A model generated the notes under the pieces. That model did not search any database. It saw nothing but the letters and a program-made list of their open reading frames with translations, and had not been told where the DNA came from. 64,000 bases of DNA from Hydrogenophaga intermedia (GTDB lineage Bacteria > Pseudomonadota > Gammaproteobacteria > Burkholderiales > Burkholderiaceae_C), in contig NZ_JAMBNO010000017.1 in assembly GCF_023715105.1 (NCBI RefSeq), positions 39,593-103,592 on the forward strand, given 5' to 3'. Below are positions 1-7,895 of this stretch, piece by piece. The translations under genes were made by a program, and so were the position numbers. Positions within the stretch are counted from its first letter, which is position 1, and every line of letters starts with the position of its first letter.

Positions 1-39
1 TGCTTCTGGCGTGACCGGAGGTCGGCGCGCTCGGCAGCT

Positions 40-675
40 TCAGCCGCGACGGCGGCGCACGACGGCCAGACCCGCCAGACCCAGGCCCAGCAGGGCCAGG
101 GCACCCGGCTCCGGCACTTTGCGTGCCGTCTGGGAGAAGGCGAAGATCAGGTCGTTGAAGTCCTTGTCGGAACCCGCCAGCGGACGGTCCTCAAAGGCGA
201 TCACGGTGACATCGCCCAGCGCAGCCAGGCTGCTCAGCGCGGTCTCGGCGGCCGCAATCAGCGTCACACCCGGGGCCAGAGCGGTTTCGACCACGTTCGG
301 ATCGCTGGTGGTGATGTAAGCGACATTCGTGGAGCCCACACCGGTGGACCACGAATTGGGCACCGTGAGGTTCTGGAGCGTGAACGTCAGCAGGTCGCCC
401 GCGGTCAAACCATTGATGACGACCGTGCCCCCCACCGGTGTGGCGTTGGCGCCTTTGTTGGAGAAGAGGAAGCTCTGCCCGCCCACGTTGATCTGAAAGA
501 GCAGATCGCTGTCGTCGCCGGCGTTGGCGAAAAGGAAAGCGGCCGTGACCGAGGAACCCGTGGCGACGATGTCGTACCCGACGGTGGTCGCGGGCGCCAC
601 TGGCGCCGCCATGGCAGTGCTCATGCCGAGGCTCAGTGCGAGACCACCCAGCAGGGATTTGAGTTGTCGCTTCAT
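40..675 (-). CDS. PEP-CTERM sorting-signal protein with DUF4114-like domain
   Basis: Predicted exported protein of 211 aa. Residues 1-23 are a signal peptide (MKRQLKSLLGG..., cleavage after AMA). Residues about 158-178 carry the acidic block FEDRPLAGSDKDFNDLIF typical of DUF4114 domains, and residues 187-211 form a PEP-CTERM tail: VPEP, a Gly/Ala/Leu membrane segment and RRRR. In known systems such tails are processed by exosortase (EpsH) in exopolysaccharide-producing bacteria; no exosortase is visible here. ATG 675 is chosen over the in-frame ATG at 747 because AGGAG lies 6 nt before it and the signal peptide starts there. The exact extracellular role is unknown. Confidence 0.9.
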   Translation of the reverse strand: MKRQLKSLLGGLALSLGMSTAMAAPVAPATTVGYDIVATGSSVTAAFLFANAGDDSDLLFQINVGGQSFLFSNKGANATPVGGTVVINGLTAGDLLTFTLQNLTVPNSWSTGVGSTNVAYITTSDPNVVETALAPGVTLIAAAETALSSLAALGDVTVIAFEDRPLAGSDKDFNDLIFAFSQTARKVPEPGALALLGLGLAGLAVVRRRRG

Positions 676-712
676 GCAGTGCTCCTGAAAACAGTTAAGA
701 GTTGCCAAGGGA

Positions 713-729
713 TAGCACGATCGATGCCA
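713..729 (-). promoter_or_regulatory. possible sigma-54 promoter of the PEP-CTERM gene
   Basis: The minus strand reads TGGCATCGATCGTGCTA, with the GG-N10-GC spacing of a -24/-12 promoter (consensus TGGCACG-N4-TTGCW). Transcription would start near 703, giving a leader of about 28 nt that includes the AGGAG. An inverted repeat AGCTGTC-N9-GACAGCT lies upstream at 777-799, where an activator could bind. PEP-CTERM genes are often under sigma-54/PrsR control, which fits, but the -12 element is imperfect. Confidence 0.45.
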
Positions 730-838
730 GCGAAAAAACCATTTCAAATCAAATACATAACAAAACCGAAGGCTCGAGCTGTCAAGAATTTCGACAGCTT
801 CAGTCCTTCCGAGGCAACCTTCGCGGCGCCGCGGGCCA

Positions 839-1417
839 TCAATCGCGCAAGGCGGCGCCCACGCCCACCAACGCCAGCACCCCCAGCACCACGAAGATCA
901 GCGCGGCAATCAGGTGCACCACCTTGATAGGTACGCGCCGCGTGATGGCATCGCCGAAGAACACCACCGGTGCGTTCGCGAGCATCATGCCCAGCGTGGT
1001 GCCGATCACCACCGCAAACAGCGGTTCGTACTGCGCACCCAGGGCCACCGTGGCCAGTTGGGTCTTGTCGCCCATCTCTGCGAGGAAGAACGCCCAGGTA
1101 GTGGCCGCGAACACGCCCATGCGGCGCACCGGTTTCACTTCGCCCTCGTCCAGCTTGTCGGGGATCAGCATCCACACGCCCATGGCGATGAACGACAGCC
1201 CGAGCACCCAGCGCATGACGTCCGGGCCGATGGCGGCCATCACCCAGGCGCCGGCTGCGCCCGCCAGCGCGTGGTTCAGGATGGTGGCGACGAAGATGCC
1301 CGCGACGATGGGCCAGGGCTTCTTGAAGCGCGCGGCGAGCACGAGCGAGAGCAGTTGCGTCTTGTCGCCCATTTCGGCGAGCGCGACGATGCCGGTGGAC
1401 AGGAGAAAGGCTTCCAA
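839..1417 (-). CDS. TMEM165/GDT1 family cation transporter
   Basis: Inner-membrane protein of 192 aa with about six hydrophobic segments in two homologous halves. Each half carries the family signature E-x-G-D-K-T (E15-T20 and E114-T119), whose acidic residues bind the transported cation. Members of this family export Mn2+ or exchange Ca2+/Mn2+ for H+. The only in-frame start is TTG 1417, reached by MEAFLLSTGIVALAE, the usual N-terminus of the family; the Shine-Dalgarno sequence is poor. A terminator separates it from the CoA-transferase genes upstream. I see no yybP-ykoY-like Mn riboswitch, since only about 25 bases are free. Confidence 0.9.
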   Translation of the reverse strand: MEAFLLSTGIVALAEMGDKTQLLSLVLAARFKKPWPIVAGIFVATILNHALAGAAGAWVMAAIGPDVMRWVLGLSFIAMGVWMLIPDKLDEGEVKPVRRMGVFAATTWAFFLAEMGDKTQLATVALGAQYEPLFAVVIGTTLGMMLANAPVVFFGDAITRRVPIKVVHLIAALIFVVLGVLALVGVGAALRD

Positions 1418-1431
1418 GGGATTTCTGGCGT

Positions 1432-1464
1432 GACAAAAGAAAACGCCCGCACGCGGCGGGCGTT
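1432..1464 (-). terminator. intrinsic terminator of the CoA-transferase operon
   Basis: Perfect 9-bp stem AACGCCCGC (1442-1450) / GCGGGCGTT (1456-1464) with a 5-base loop. On the minus strand it is followed by the T-rich run TTCTTTTGTC. It lies between the subunit B gene and the GDT1-type gene. Confidence 0.85.
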
Positions 1465-1499
1465 GGATACAGGAATTCTAGTCAGGCTGGCGGGGTTGA

Positions 1500-2135
1500 T
1501 CAGAGCAGCGTGACGCCGGTCTTGCTCTGGATGAACTCGCGGGTGACGCCAGGAGCGGTCTCCATCAGCTTGAGGCCCTGAGGCGTCACGTCCATCACAC
1601 CCAGGTCGGTGATGACACGGTCGACCACGCCCACGCCGGTGAGCGGCAACGTGCACTTGGGCAGGATCTTCAGGTCTTCGGTGCCATCCTTCTTCCGGGC
1701 CACGTGCTCCATCAGCACGATGACACGCTTGACACCGGCCACCAGATCCATGGCACCGCCCATGCCCTTGACCATCTTGCCGGGGATCATCCAGTTCGCC
1801 AGGTCGCCATGCTCGCTGACCTGCATGGCGCCCAGGATCGACAGGTTGATCTTCCCGCCGCGGATCATGGCAAAGCTGTCGTGGCTGCCGAAGATCGAGC
1901 TGCCCTTGATGGTGGTCACCGTCTGCTTGCCGGCGTTGATGAGGTCGGCGTCCACCGCGTCTTCGGTCGGGAACGGGCCGATGCCGAGCATGCCGTTCTC
2001 GCTCTGCAACCACACCTCCTTGGTGCCGGTGTGGTTGGCCACCAGCGTGGGGATGCCGATGCCGAGGTTGACGTAGAAGCCGTCCTCGAGCTCTTGCGCC
2101 GCGCGCGCGGCCATCTGGTCTTGGGTCCAGGGCAT
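1500..2135 (-). CDS. 3-oxoacid CoA-transferase subunit B
   Basis: Catalytic subunit of 211 aa, full length. It carries the SENG active-site motif (Glu46), the glutamate that forms the acyl-CoA thioester intermediate in succinyl-CoA:3-oxoacid and 3-oxoadipate CoA-transferases. The N-terminal [11 protein letters not shown] and the GAMQV stretch are also family hallmarks. It follows subunit A by 33 bases on the same strand, so the two form a heteromeric enzyme. Substrate (acetoacetate, 3-oxoadipate or another 3-oxoacid) cannot be settled from sequence; no beta-ketoadipate genes flank it, so ketone-body or branched-chain use (ScoB/AtoA) is as likely as PcaJ. Confidence 0.93.
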   Translation of the reverse strand: MPWTQDQMAARAAQELEDGFYVNLGIGIPTLVANHTGTKEVWLQSENGMLGIGPFPTEDAVDADLINAGKQTVTTIKGSSIFGSHDSFAMIRGGKINLSILGAMQVSEHGDLANWMIPGKMVKGMGGAMDLVAGVKRVIVLMEHVARKKDGTEDLKILPKCTLPLTGVGVVDRVITDLGVMDVTPQGLKLMETAPGVTREFIQSKTGVTLL

Positions 2136-2168
2136 GAATGTTCTCCTGCTTTTTCGGTCACGGCGGGC

Positions 2169-2876
<708 letters not shown>

Positions 2877-2920
2877 GGGGATTGCCTCCGGGTTGGCTTG
2901 CTGGGAGAAACCGCAACGAT

Positions 2921-2942
2921 ACTACGTAGCGAGTTACGTAGT
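2921..2942. promoter_or_regulatory. palindromic operator between CoA-transferase and PAS-LuxR genes
   Basis: Perfect inverted repeat ACTACGTA-N6-TACGTAGT in the 84-base divergent region; each half is itself nearly palindromic around TACGTA. A third TTTCGTAAA-like copy follows at about 2943-2951. This is the expected layout for a dimeric regulator acting on both promoters. Confidence 0.6.
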
Positions 2943-2960
2943 ATTTCGTAAAGACCAACC

Positions 2961-3518
2961 ATGATGGACATCGACTACCGGCTGGCCTTCGACCTGGCAC
3001 CCGTGGGCCTGGCGCTCTCGCGCGAGCGCACCATGGTCGACTGCAACCAGGCCCTGTGCGAGATGTTCGGCGCCACGCGCGAGCAGCTCGTGGGCCAGAG
3101 CTTCCAGATCCTCTACCCCAGCGCCGACGAGTACGAGCGCCTGGGCGCGCGCATGACGCCGCTGCTCGGGCGCAGCGGCACGTACTCGGACAACCGCATC
3201 ATGAAGCGGGTGGGTGGCCGCCAGGCCGGAGAAACCTTCTGGTGTCACGTGACCGGCCGCGCTGTGGACCGCAGCGAGCCCCATGCCGCCGGCATCTGGA
3301 GTTTCGAGGACCTGAGCTCCACGCGCCCCGTGCGCGCCGAACTCACCGCGCGCGAACGCGAGGTCGCCGCGCTCATCATGGACGGGCTCACCAGCAAACA
3401 GATCGGCAAGCTGCTCGCCATCAGCCACCGCACGGTAGAGGTGCACCGCGCGCGGCTGATGCGCAAGTACGGCGCGCACAGCACGCCGGACCTGGTGCAT
3501 CGGTTGATGGCGGGGTGA
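2961..3518 (+). CDS. PAS domain LuxR-type transcriptional regulator
   Basis: Cytoplasmic regulator of 185 aa. Residues about 5-115 form a PAS sensor domain (NQALCEMFGATREQLVGQSF is the typical helix-loop). Residues about 128-171 form a GerE/LuxR helix-turn-helix with LTAREREVAALI, GLTSKQIG and ISHRTVEVHRARLMRKYG. This architecture is the FixJ/NarL-like single-protein sensor-regulator seen beside CoA-transferase or dehydrogenase genes in Burkholderiales. The ligand is unknown. A second ATG at 2964 is an equally possible start. It is divergent from the 3-oxoacid CoA-transferase operon, its likely target. Confidence 0.88.
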   Translation: MMDIDYRLAFDLAPVGLALSRERTMVDCNQALCEMFGATREQLVGQSFQILYPSADEYERLGARMTPLLGRSGTYSDNRIMKRVGGRQAGETFWCHVTGRAVDRSEPHAAGIWSFEDLSSTRPVRAELTAREREVAALIMDGLTSKQIGKLLAISHRTVEVHRARLMRKYGAHSTPDLVHRLMAG

Positions 3519-3521
3519 GAC

Positions 3522-4484
3522 TCACTGCGGCTGGTAGCCGCTGTCCTTGATGATGCGCGCCCACACCGTGCGATACGCGACCTCGCGTTGGCCAAATTCG
3601 GTGCCGCTCATGTGGCCCACCGTCAGGCCCATGGCCGTGAGCTTCTCGCGCACGTCGGGCATTGCGATCACCTTCTGCAGCGCGGCGGAGAGCTTGTCCA
3701 CCGCCGCGGCTGGCGTGCCGGCGGGGGCGAACAGGCCGTAGTACGGTACGTCCTCGAAACCCTTGATGCCGAGCTCGGTGAAGGTCGGCACATCGGGCAG
3801 CGCGGCCTGGCGCTGGGTGCCCATCACGGCCACCACGCGCAGCTTGCCGGCCTTGTGGTTCTCGATGAAATCGGGCACCGAACCCACGCCCGCCGGAATC
3901 TGGTTGCCCAGCATGTCGGCCATCATGGGCGCGCTGCCGCGGTAGGGCGCGGCCACGAGATCGAGCCCGTACTGCTTGCCGATGAACTGCACCGCGAACT
4001 GCGGTGTGGAAGCCGGCGCGGGGATGCCCACCGTGCTCTTGCCGCCAGTGGCCTTCACGCCGTCGATCCAGGCCTTGAAGTCGCGCGCGGGCGTGCCGCC
4101 CGAGAGCGCCACGGCGTTGACGAAGGTGGCAAAGCCGGCCACGGGCACGAAATCTTTCGCCGGGTCGAAGCCCGGGTTCTTCATGGTCAGCGGCAGGATG
4201 GACACGCTGTGGTCGTGGCTCAGGAACACGGTGGTGCCATCCGGCGCCGCGGCCTTGAGGGCCTGGCCCGCGAGCTGGCCGCCCGCGCCGGGTTTGTTCT
4301 CCACCACCACCGGCTGGCCCAACTCGGCCTGCAGCTTTTCTCCCAGGATGCGCGCGATGGCGTCGGTGCCCCCACCAGGCGGGAAGCCCACCAGGATGCG
4401 GATGCTGGTCTGGGCTTGGGCGAGGCCGGCGGCCAGTGCAAGGGCGGCGGCCAGGGCCGCGCGACGGGACAGGTTCAGCTTCAT
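3522..4484 (-). CDS. Bug family (TctC) tripartite tricarboxylate receptor
   Basis: Periplasmic solute-binding protein of 320 aa. Residues 1-24 are a signal peptide ending in AQA. The mature part has the Bug signature IRILVGFPPGGGTDAIARI and the GQPVVVENKPGAGG motif that places the ligand carboxylate. Bug proteins bind small carboxylates and were named from Bordetella; most are orphans like this one, with no TctAB membrane genes nearby. SD GAGGA precedes ATG 4484. It sits 31 bases after a carboxymuconolactone decarboxylase-like gene on the same strand, which hints at an aromatic or lactone-derived ligand. Confidence 0.93.
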   Translation of the reverse strand: MKLNLSRRAALAAALALAAGLAQAQTSIRILVGFPPGGGTDAIARILGEKLQAELGQPVVVENKPGAGGQLAGQALKAAAPDGTTVFLSHDHSVSILPLTMKNPGFDPAKDFVPVAGFATFVNAVALSGGTPARDFKAWIDGVKATGGKSTVGIPAPASTPQFAVQFIGKQYGLDLVAAPYRGSAPMMADMLGNQIPAGVGSVPDFIENHKAGKLRVVAVMGTQRQAALPDVPTFTELGIKGFEDVPYYGLFAPAGTPAAAVDKLSAALQKVIAMPDVREKLTAMGLTVGHMSGTEFGQREVAYRTVWARIIKDSGYQPQ

Positions 4485-4515
4485 GTCGGTTCCTCGTCAA
4501 TAGCAGTGAACAGAA

Positions 4516-4902
4516 TCATTGGCCTTCGCCATCGACCACGCTGGCGGCCGTGCGGAACGCTTCCACGGCCGCCGGAATGCCGCAGTAGGCCGCCAGGTGG
4601 AGCAACACCTCCTGCAATTCCTGGGCCGAAGCCCCGTTGTTGAGCGCACCGCGCACGTGCCCCTTGAGTTCGTGCTGTTTGCCCATCGCGGCCAGCATGG
4701 CCACGGTGATCAGGCTGCGCGTCTTGAGGTCGAGCACGCCACGCTGCCACACGTCGCCCCAGGCGCGGCGCGTGATGTGGTGCTGCATGGGTTCAGTAAA
4801 GGGCGTCATGCCGGCAAAGGCCTTGTTGACGAAGTCTTCGCCCATCACTTGCGTGCGCGTGGCCAGGCCGCGCTGGAAATCGGGATCGTCGGGCAGGTTC
4901 AT
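4516..4902 (-). CDS. carboxymuconolactone decarboxylase family protein
   Basis: Protein of 128 aa with the CMD fold: VWQRGVLDLKTRSLITVAMLAA and the ELKGHVRGALNNGASAQELQE helix, as in 4-carboxymuconolactone decarboxylase (PcaC) of the protocatechuate pathway. It lacks the CxxC of AhpD-type members, so a decarboxylase or lactone-related role is more likely than peroxidase activity. No other pca genes are present, so I do not assign pcaC. Start ATG 4902 (MNLPDDPDFQRG) is preferred over ATG 4938 by family length; neither has a strong ribosome binding site. Confidence 0.82.
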   Translation of the reverse strand: MNLPDDPDFQRGLATRTQVMGEDFVNKAFAGMTPFTEPMQHHITRRAWGDVWQRGVLDLKTRSLITVAMLAAMGKQHELKGHVRGALNNGASAQELQEVLLHLAAYCGIPAAVEAFRTAASVVDGEGQ

Positions 4903-4991
4903 GGTCGGTGAAGGGAGTGGGTCGCGGACGGGTCGCAACGATACCGCAGGGCTCGCCGATACTTCGCGTCTGACCCACGAGGAGACACGCC

Positions 4992-5582
4992 ATGCCGCAA
5001 AAGACCCGCTACCCCCTGCCCGACCTCAACACGCTGCCGCAGGACATCCAGACCCGGATCCTGGAGGTGCAGGAAAAATCCGGCTTCATCCCGAACGTGT
5101 TCCTTGCGTTGGCGCGCCGCCCCGCCGAGTGGCGCGCCTTCTTCGCCTACCACGACGCGCTCATGCTCAAAGAGACTGGCAGCCTCACCAAGGGCGAGCG
5201 CGAGATGATCGTCACCGCCACCAGCGCGGCCAACCACTGCCTGTACTGCGTGGTGGCGCACGGTGCCATCCTGCGCATCTACGAGAAAAAGCCGCTGGTG
5301 GCCGACCAGGTGTCGGTAAACCACCGCAAGGCCGACATCTCGCCGCGCCAGCGCGCCATGCTCGACTTCGCGATGAAGGTGTGCCTGCAATCGCACGAGG
5401 TGGAAGACGCCGACCTGGACGCGCTGCACGCGCACGGCTTCGACGACGAGGACATCTGGGACATCACCGCCATCACCGCCTTCTTCGGACTCTCCAACCG
5501 CATGGCCAACGTCACCAGCATGCTGCCCAACCCGGAGTTCTATCTGCTGGGCCGCGTGCCCAAGGCCAAGCCGGCGGCCTGA
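4992..5582 (+). CDS. peroxidase-related AhpD-like protein
   Basis: Protein of 196 aa of the AhpD/CMD superfamily (uncharacterised peroxidase-related type). It has the redox motif C-L-Y-C-V-V-A-H at about residues 84-91, matching the CxxCxxxH site of AhpD, where the cysteines reduce peroxiredoxin-linked disulfides. The C-terminal YLLGR segment is typical of the long subfamily. SD GAGGAGA lies 6 nt before ATG 4992. It is divergent from the CMD/Bug pair. Confidence 0.88.
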   Translation: MPQKTRYPLPDLNTLPQDIQTRILEVQEKSGFIPNVFLALARRPAEWRAFFAYHDALMLKETGSLTKGEREMIVTATSAANHCLYCVVAHGAILRIYEKKPLVADQVSVNHRKADISPRQRAMLDFAMKVCLQSHEVEDADLDALHAHGFDDEDIWDITAITAFFGLSNRMANVTSMLPNPEFYLLGRVPKAKPAA

Positions 5583-5597
5583 AGTGGCCGGGGCGCC

Positions 5598-6020
5598 TCA
5601 GGCCTCGAGGTGCCGTCGCAGACTGTCCGGAATCGACGCCGATTTCTGCAGTGGAAAGTTCACCCACACCGTGGTGGCGCCGCCCGAGGCATAGACGGTG
5701 TCGGGGTCGTCTGCCCTCGAGAGCGTGCACCAGCTCTCGAAGCTGCTGCGCCCGGTATCGCTCACGTACATGGTGGCGATCACGTCGCCCGGGTATTCGA
5801 GCTGCTTGTGAAACGTGCAGAAGGCATTGACGATCACCGGCCCTTCGCCTGACGGATCGGGCTGGCAACCGATCGACTGCATCCACTCGATGCGGATGGT
5901 CTCGAGGTAGCGGAAGTACACCGTGTTGTTCACGTGGCCCATGGCGTCCATGTCACCCCAGCGGATGGGGATGGTCATGCGGTAGACCTGTTTCTTCTTC
6001 TCGGGCAGTTCGAACTTCAT
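5598..6020 (-). CDS. 4-hydroxybenzoyl-CoA thioesterase-like hotdog protein
   Basis: Acyl-CoA thioesterase of 140 aa. The motif WGDMDAMGHVNNTVYFRYLE (about 21-40) contains the Asp that activates water in 4HBT/FcbC-type hotdog enzymes. It hydrolyses an acyl-CoA in the cytoplasm; substrate unknown. Its ATG (6020) overlaps the TGA of the EamA transporter by 4 bases (ATGA), so the two are translationally coupled, as the last member of an SDR-EamA-thioesterase operon. Confidence 0.9.
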   Translation of the reverse strand: MKFELPEKKKQVYRMTIPIRWGDMDAMGHVNNTVYFRYLETIRIEWMQSIGCQPDPSGEGPVIVNAFCTFHKQLEYPGDVIATMYVSDTGRSSFESWCTLSRADDPDTVYASGGATTVWVNFPLQKSASIPDSLRRHLEA

Positions 6021-6976
6021 CGGTGGACTCGGATGGAGGCAAGAATCCCCAGCACGAACAGCACGCACGCCGCCCACTGCAGGGCCACGGGCCATTGGCC
6101 GTTCCAGACAAAGGTGTAGAGCAGGCCGAAGACGGTCTCGCTCACGATGAGCTGGCCCGCCAGGCTCGCGCTCAGGCGGCGGCTGGCCATGTTCCACAGC
6201 ACCGATGCGATCCAGGCCGCACCGATACCGGTGACCGCGCACACGGCAACGAACAGGCCAAAGCGCGGCTGCGCGACCAACTCGCTTACCGGGCTGCCGG
6301 CCACCGCGGCAATCCCCAATGCACCCAGGCCAGCGGCCACACCGAGCCAGTTGGCCCACAGCGCGGAATTCACCTCGGGGTGGCGCGCCAGCCAGCGCGC
6401 ATTGAGCAGGCCATAGGCTGTCCAGGAGGCCGCGGCAAGTGCGGCGTAGAGGACACCGAGCCAGAGGTGGCCGCCGGCAGCCGTTACCCCCGACGCGCCA
6501 TGCGCTGCGTCGGCACCGACGTGCATCATGAGTGCGATACCTGCGGCCGTGAGCGCCAGGCCCGGCAACAGCGAACGCCAACGCAGCCCCTGCGGCTTGC
6601 CCAGCAGCATGATCCACAGCGGAATGGTGCCGATGATGAGCACTGGCAGGGCCGCACCCGCGGCCTGGATGGCCAGCACCAGCAGCAGGTAGTAGCCGGT
6701 GTAGCCAAGCAGGCTCAGCCCCAGCGCAGCGCGTGCCTGCGCCGCCGTGGGCCAGCGCGCTTCACCACGCCATGCGGCCCAGGCCAGCAGCAGCGCGGCG
6801 AACAGGCCGCAGGCCACGAAACGGCCAACGGTCAGGTCCACCGAGCCGAACTCGGGAACGATGAGGGGCGCAATGAAGGTGGTTCCCCAGAAAGCGCCCG
6901 CCCCAAGACCAGCGGCCAGACCCGTCACCATGCCCGGCGAAGGCCCGCCGGGCCGTTGCATCACCAGCGCGGTCAT
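6017..6976 (-). CDS. EamA family (DMT) transporter
   Basis: Inner-membrane protein of 319 aa with ten predicted hydrophobic helices in two EamA repeats (LGAGAFWGTTFIAPLIVPE in the first; ASWTAYGLLNARW in the second). The drug/metabolite transporter superfamily mostly exports amino acids or small metabolites, and the substrate here is not predictable. The stop of the SDR gene upstream touches this start (TGAATG), so expression is coupled. Confidence 0.9.
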   Translation of the reverse strand: MTALVMQRPGGPSPGMVTGLAAGLGAGAFWGTTFIAPLIVPEFGSVDLTVGRFVACGLFAALLLAWAAWRGEARWPTAAQARAALGLSLLGYTGYYLLLVLAIQAAGAALPVLIIGTIPLWIMLLGKPQGLRWRSLLPGLALTAAGIALMMHVGADAAHGASGVTAAGGHLWLGVLYAALAAASWTAYGLLNARWLARHPEVNSALWANWLGVAAGLGALGIAAVAGSPVSELVAQPRFGLFVAVCAVTGIGAAWIASVLWNMASRRLSASLAGQLIVSETVFGLLYTFVWNGQWPVALQWAACVLFVLGILASIRVHR

Positions 6977-7759
6977 TCAGGCCCCGAAACCGTCGTCGGC
7001 CGCGATGACCGCGCCGTTCACGAAGTGGCTTTCGTTCGAGCACAGCATCACCAGCACCGCATCCAGATCGGCCGGCTGGCCCACGCGCTTGCGTGGCAGC
7101 ATGTTGATCAGCTTCTGCCCTTGTTCGGTCTGCCAGTGCGCGTGGTTGATCTCGGTGTCGATGTAGCCCGGGCAAATGGCATTGACGTTGATGCCGAAGC
7201 GGCCCCACTCCACCGCCATGGCTTTGGTCATCTGCACCACCGCCGCCTTGCTCATGCAGTACACGCCGATCTGCGGCAGCACCTTGAGCCCGGCCATCGA
7301 CGCAATGTTGACGATGCGCCCGCCCACCCAGCTGCCCGGCGCCGCGCCCTTGGCGCGCGCCATCATGCGCTTGGCCACCTCCTGCGCCACGAAAAAGGCG
7401 CCCTTGGTGTTGGTGTCGAAGATGAAGTCGAAATCGGCCTCGGTCACGTCCTGCAGGCGCTGCGTGATGCTCACGCCCGAGTTGTTGATCAGGATGTCGA
7501 TGGCGCCCACCTCGGTTTCGGCGTGGGCAATCGCGGCCTTGATCGAGGCCAGGTCGGTCACGTCAAGCGCCACCACGTGCGCAGCGCCGCCTTCGGCCTC
7601 GATGTGGGCGCGCAGGTTCATGAGGCGATCGGTGCGCCGGCTGGCCAGCACCACCGCCGCGCCGGCGCGCGCCAGCGTCTTGGCGAACTGCGCGCCGAGG
7701 CCGCTGGAAGCGCCGGTGATCAAGGCCACGCGGCCCGAGAGGTCGATGGTGTAGGCCAT
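6977..7759 (-). CDS. SDR family oxidoreductase
   Basis: Classical short-chain dehydrogenase of 260 aa. It has the NAD(P) motif TGASSGLG (about 16-23), NNSG in place of NNAG at about 98, and the catalytic Ser-Tyr-Lys with YCMSKAA (Tyr about 172). The end DDGFGA is typical of family members in fatty-acid or hydroxyacyl metabolism. It leads an operon with a transporter and a thioesterase, divergent from ETF-QO, and shares with that gene a TetR-like palindrome, so an acyl-CoA-linked role is plausible (inference). Confidence 0.9.
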   Translation of the reverse strand: MAYTIDLSGRVALITGASSGLGAQFAKTLARAGAAVVLASRRTDRLMNLRAHIEAEGGAAHVVALDVTDLASIKAAIAHAETEVGAIDILINNSGVSITQRLQDVTEADFDFIFDTNTKGAFFVAQEVAKRMMARAKGAAPGSWVGGRIVNIASMAGLKVLPQIGVYCMSKAAVVQMTKAMAVEWGRFGINVNAICPGYIDTEINHAHWQTEQGQKLINMLPRKRVGQPADLDAVLVMLCSNESHFVNGAVIAADDGFGA

Positions 7760-7778
7760 GGGTCTGTCTCCCCAATTG

Positions 7779-7792
7779 CGAACGATCGTTCG
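7779..7792. promoter_or_regulatory. TetR-type palindrome in the SDR/ETF-QO divergent region
   Basis: Perfect 14-bp palindrome CGAACGATCGTTCG. It lies 19 bases upstream of the SDR start codon and overlaps the -35 of the predicted ETF-QO promoter. Sequences of this form are common TetR-family operators for acyl-CoA metabolism. No TetR gene is in the window. Confidence 0.6.
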
Positions 7793-7817
7793 ATTTTGTG
7801 CGGTCGCCGCATAAAAT
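7789..7817 (+). promoter_or_regulatory. predicted sigma-70 promoter of ETF-QO
   Basis: -35 TTCGAT (7789-7794), 17-base spacer, -10 TAAAAT (7812-7817). The transcript would begin near 7824, about 70 bases before the ATG. Confidence 0.5.
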
Positions 7818-7895
7818 GCGGTCCGCTCCGGGACATGAGTGCCGCCGCAACGGCGGGCTCACGGAGTGTGCCAACCATTATCAGCGAGACCCCCC

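Noticed and set aside
169..200. GGAACC near the left end, and further copies at 22718 and 47550
   Set aside because: No CCACNNA at 15-16 bases, and they lie inside coding sequence of ordinary genes.
1418..1441. yybP-ykoY manganese riboswitch before the GDT1-type gene
   Set aside because: Only about 25 bases are free between the terminator and the TTG start, too short for the aptamer.
4516..4902. pcaC and a beta-ketoadipate cluster with the CoA-transferase
   Set aside because: No other pca genes are present and the two loci are separated and differently oriented; the CoA-transferase fits other 3-oxoacids equally well.
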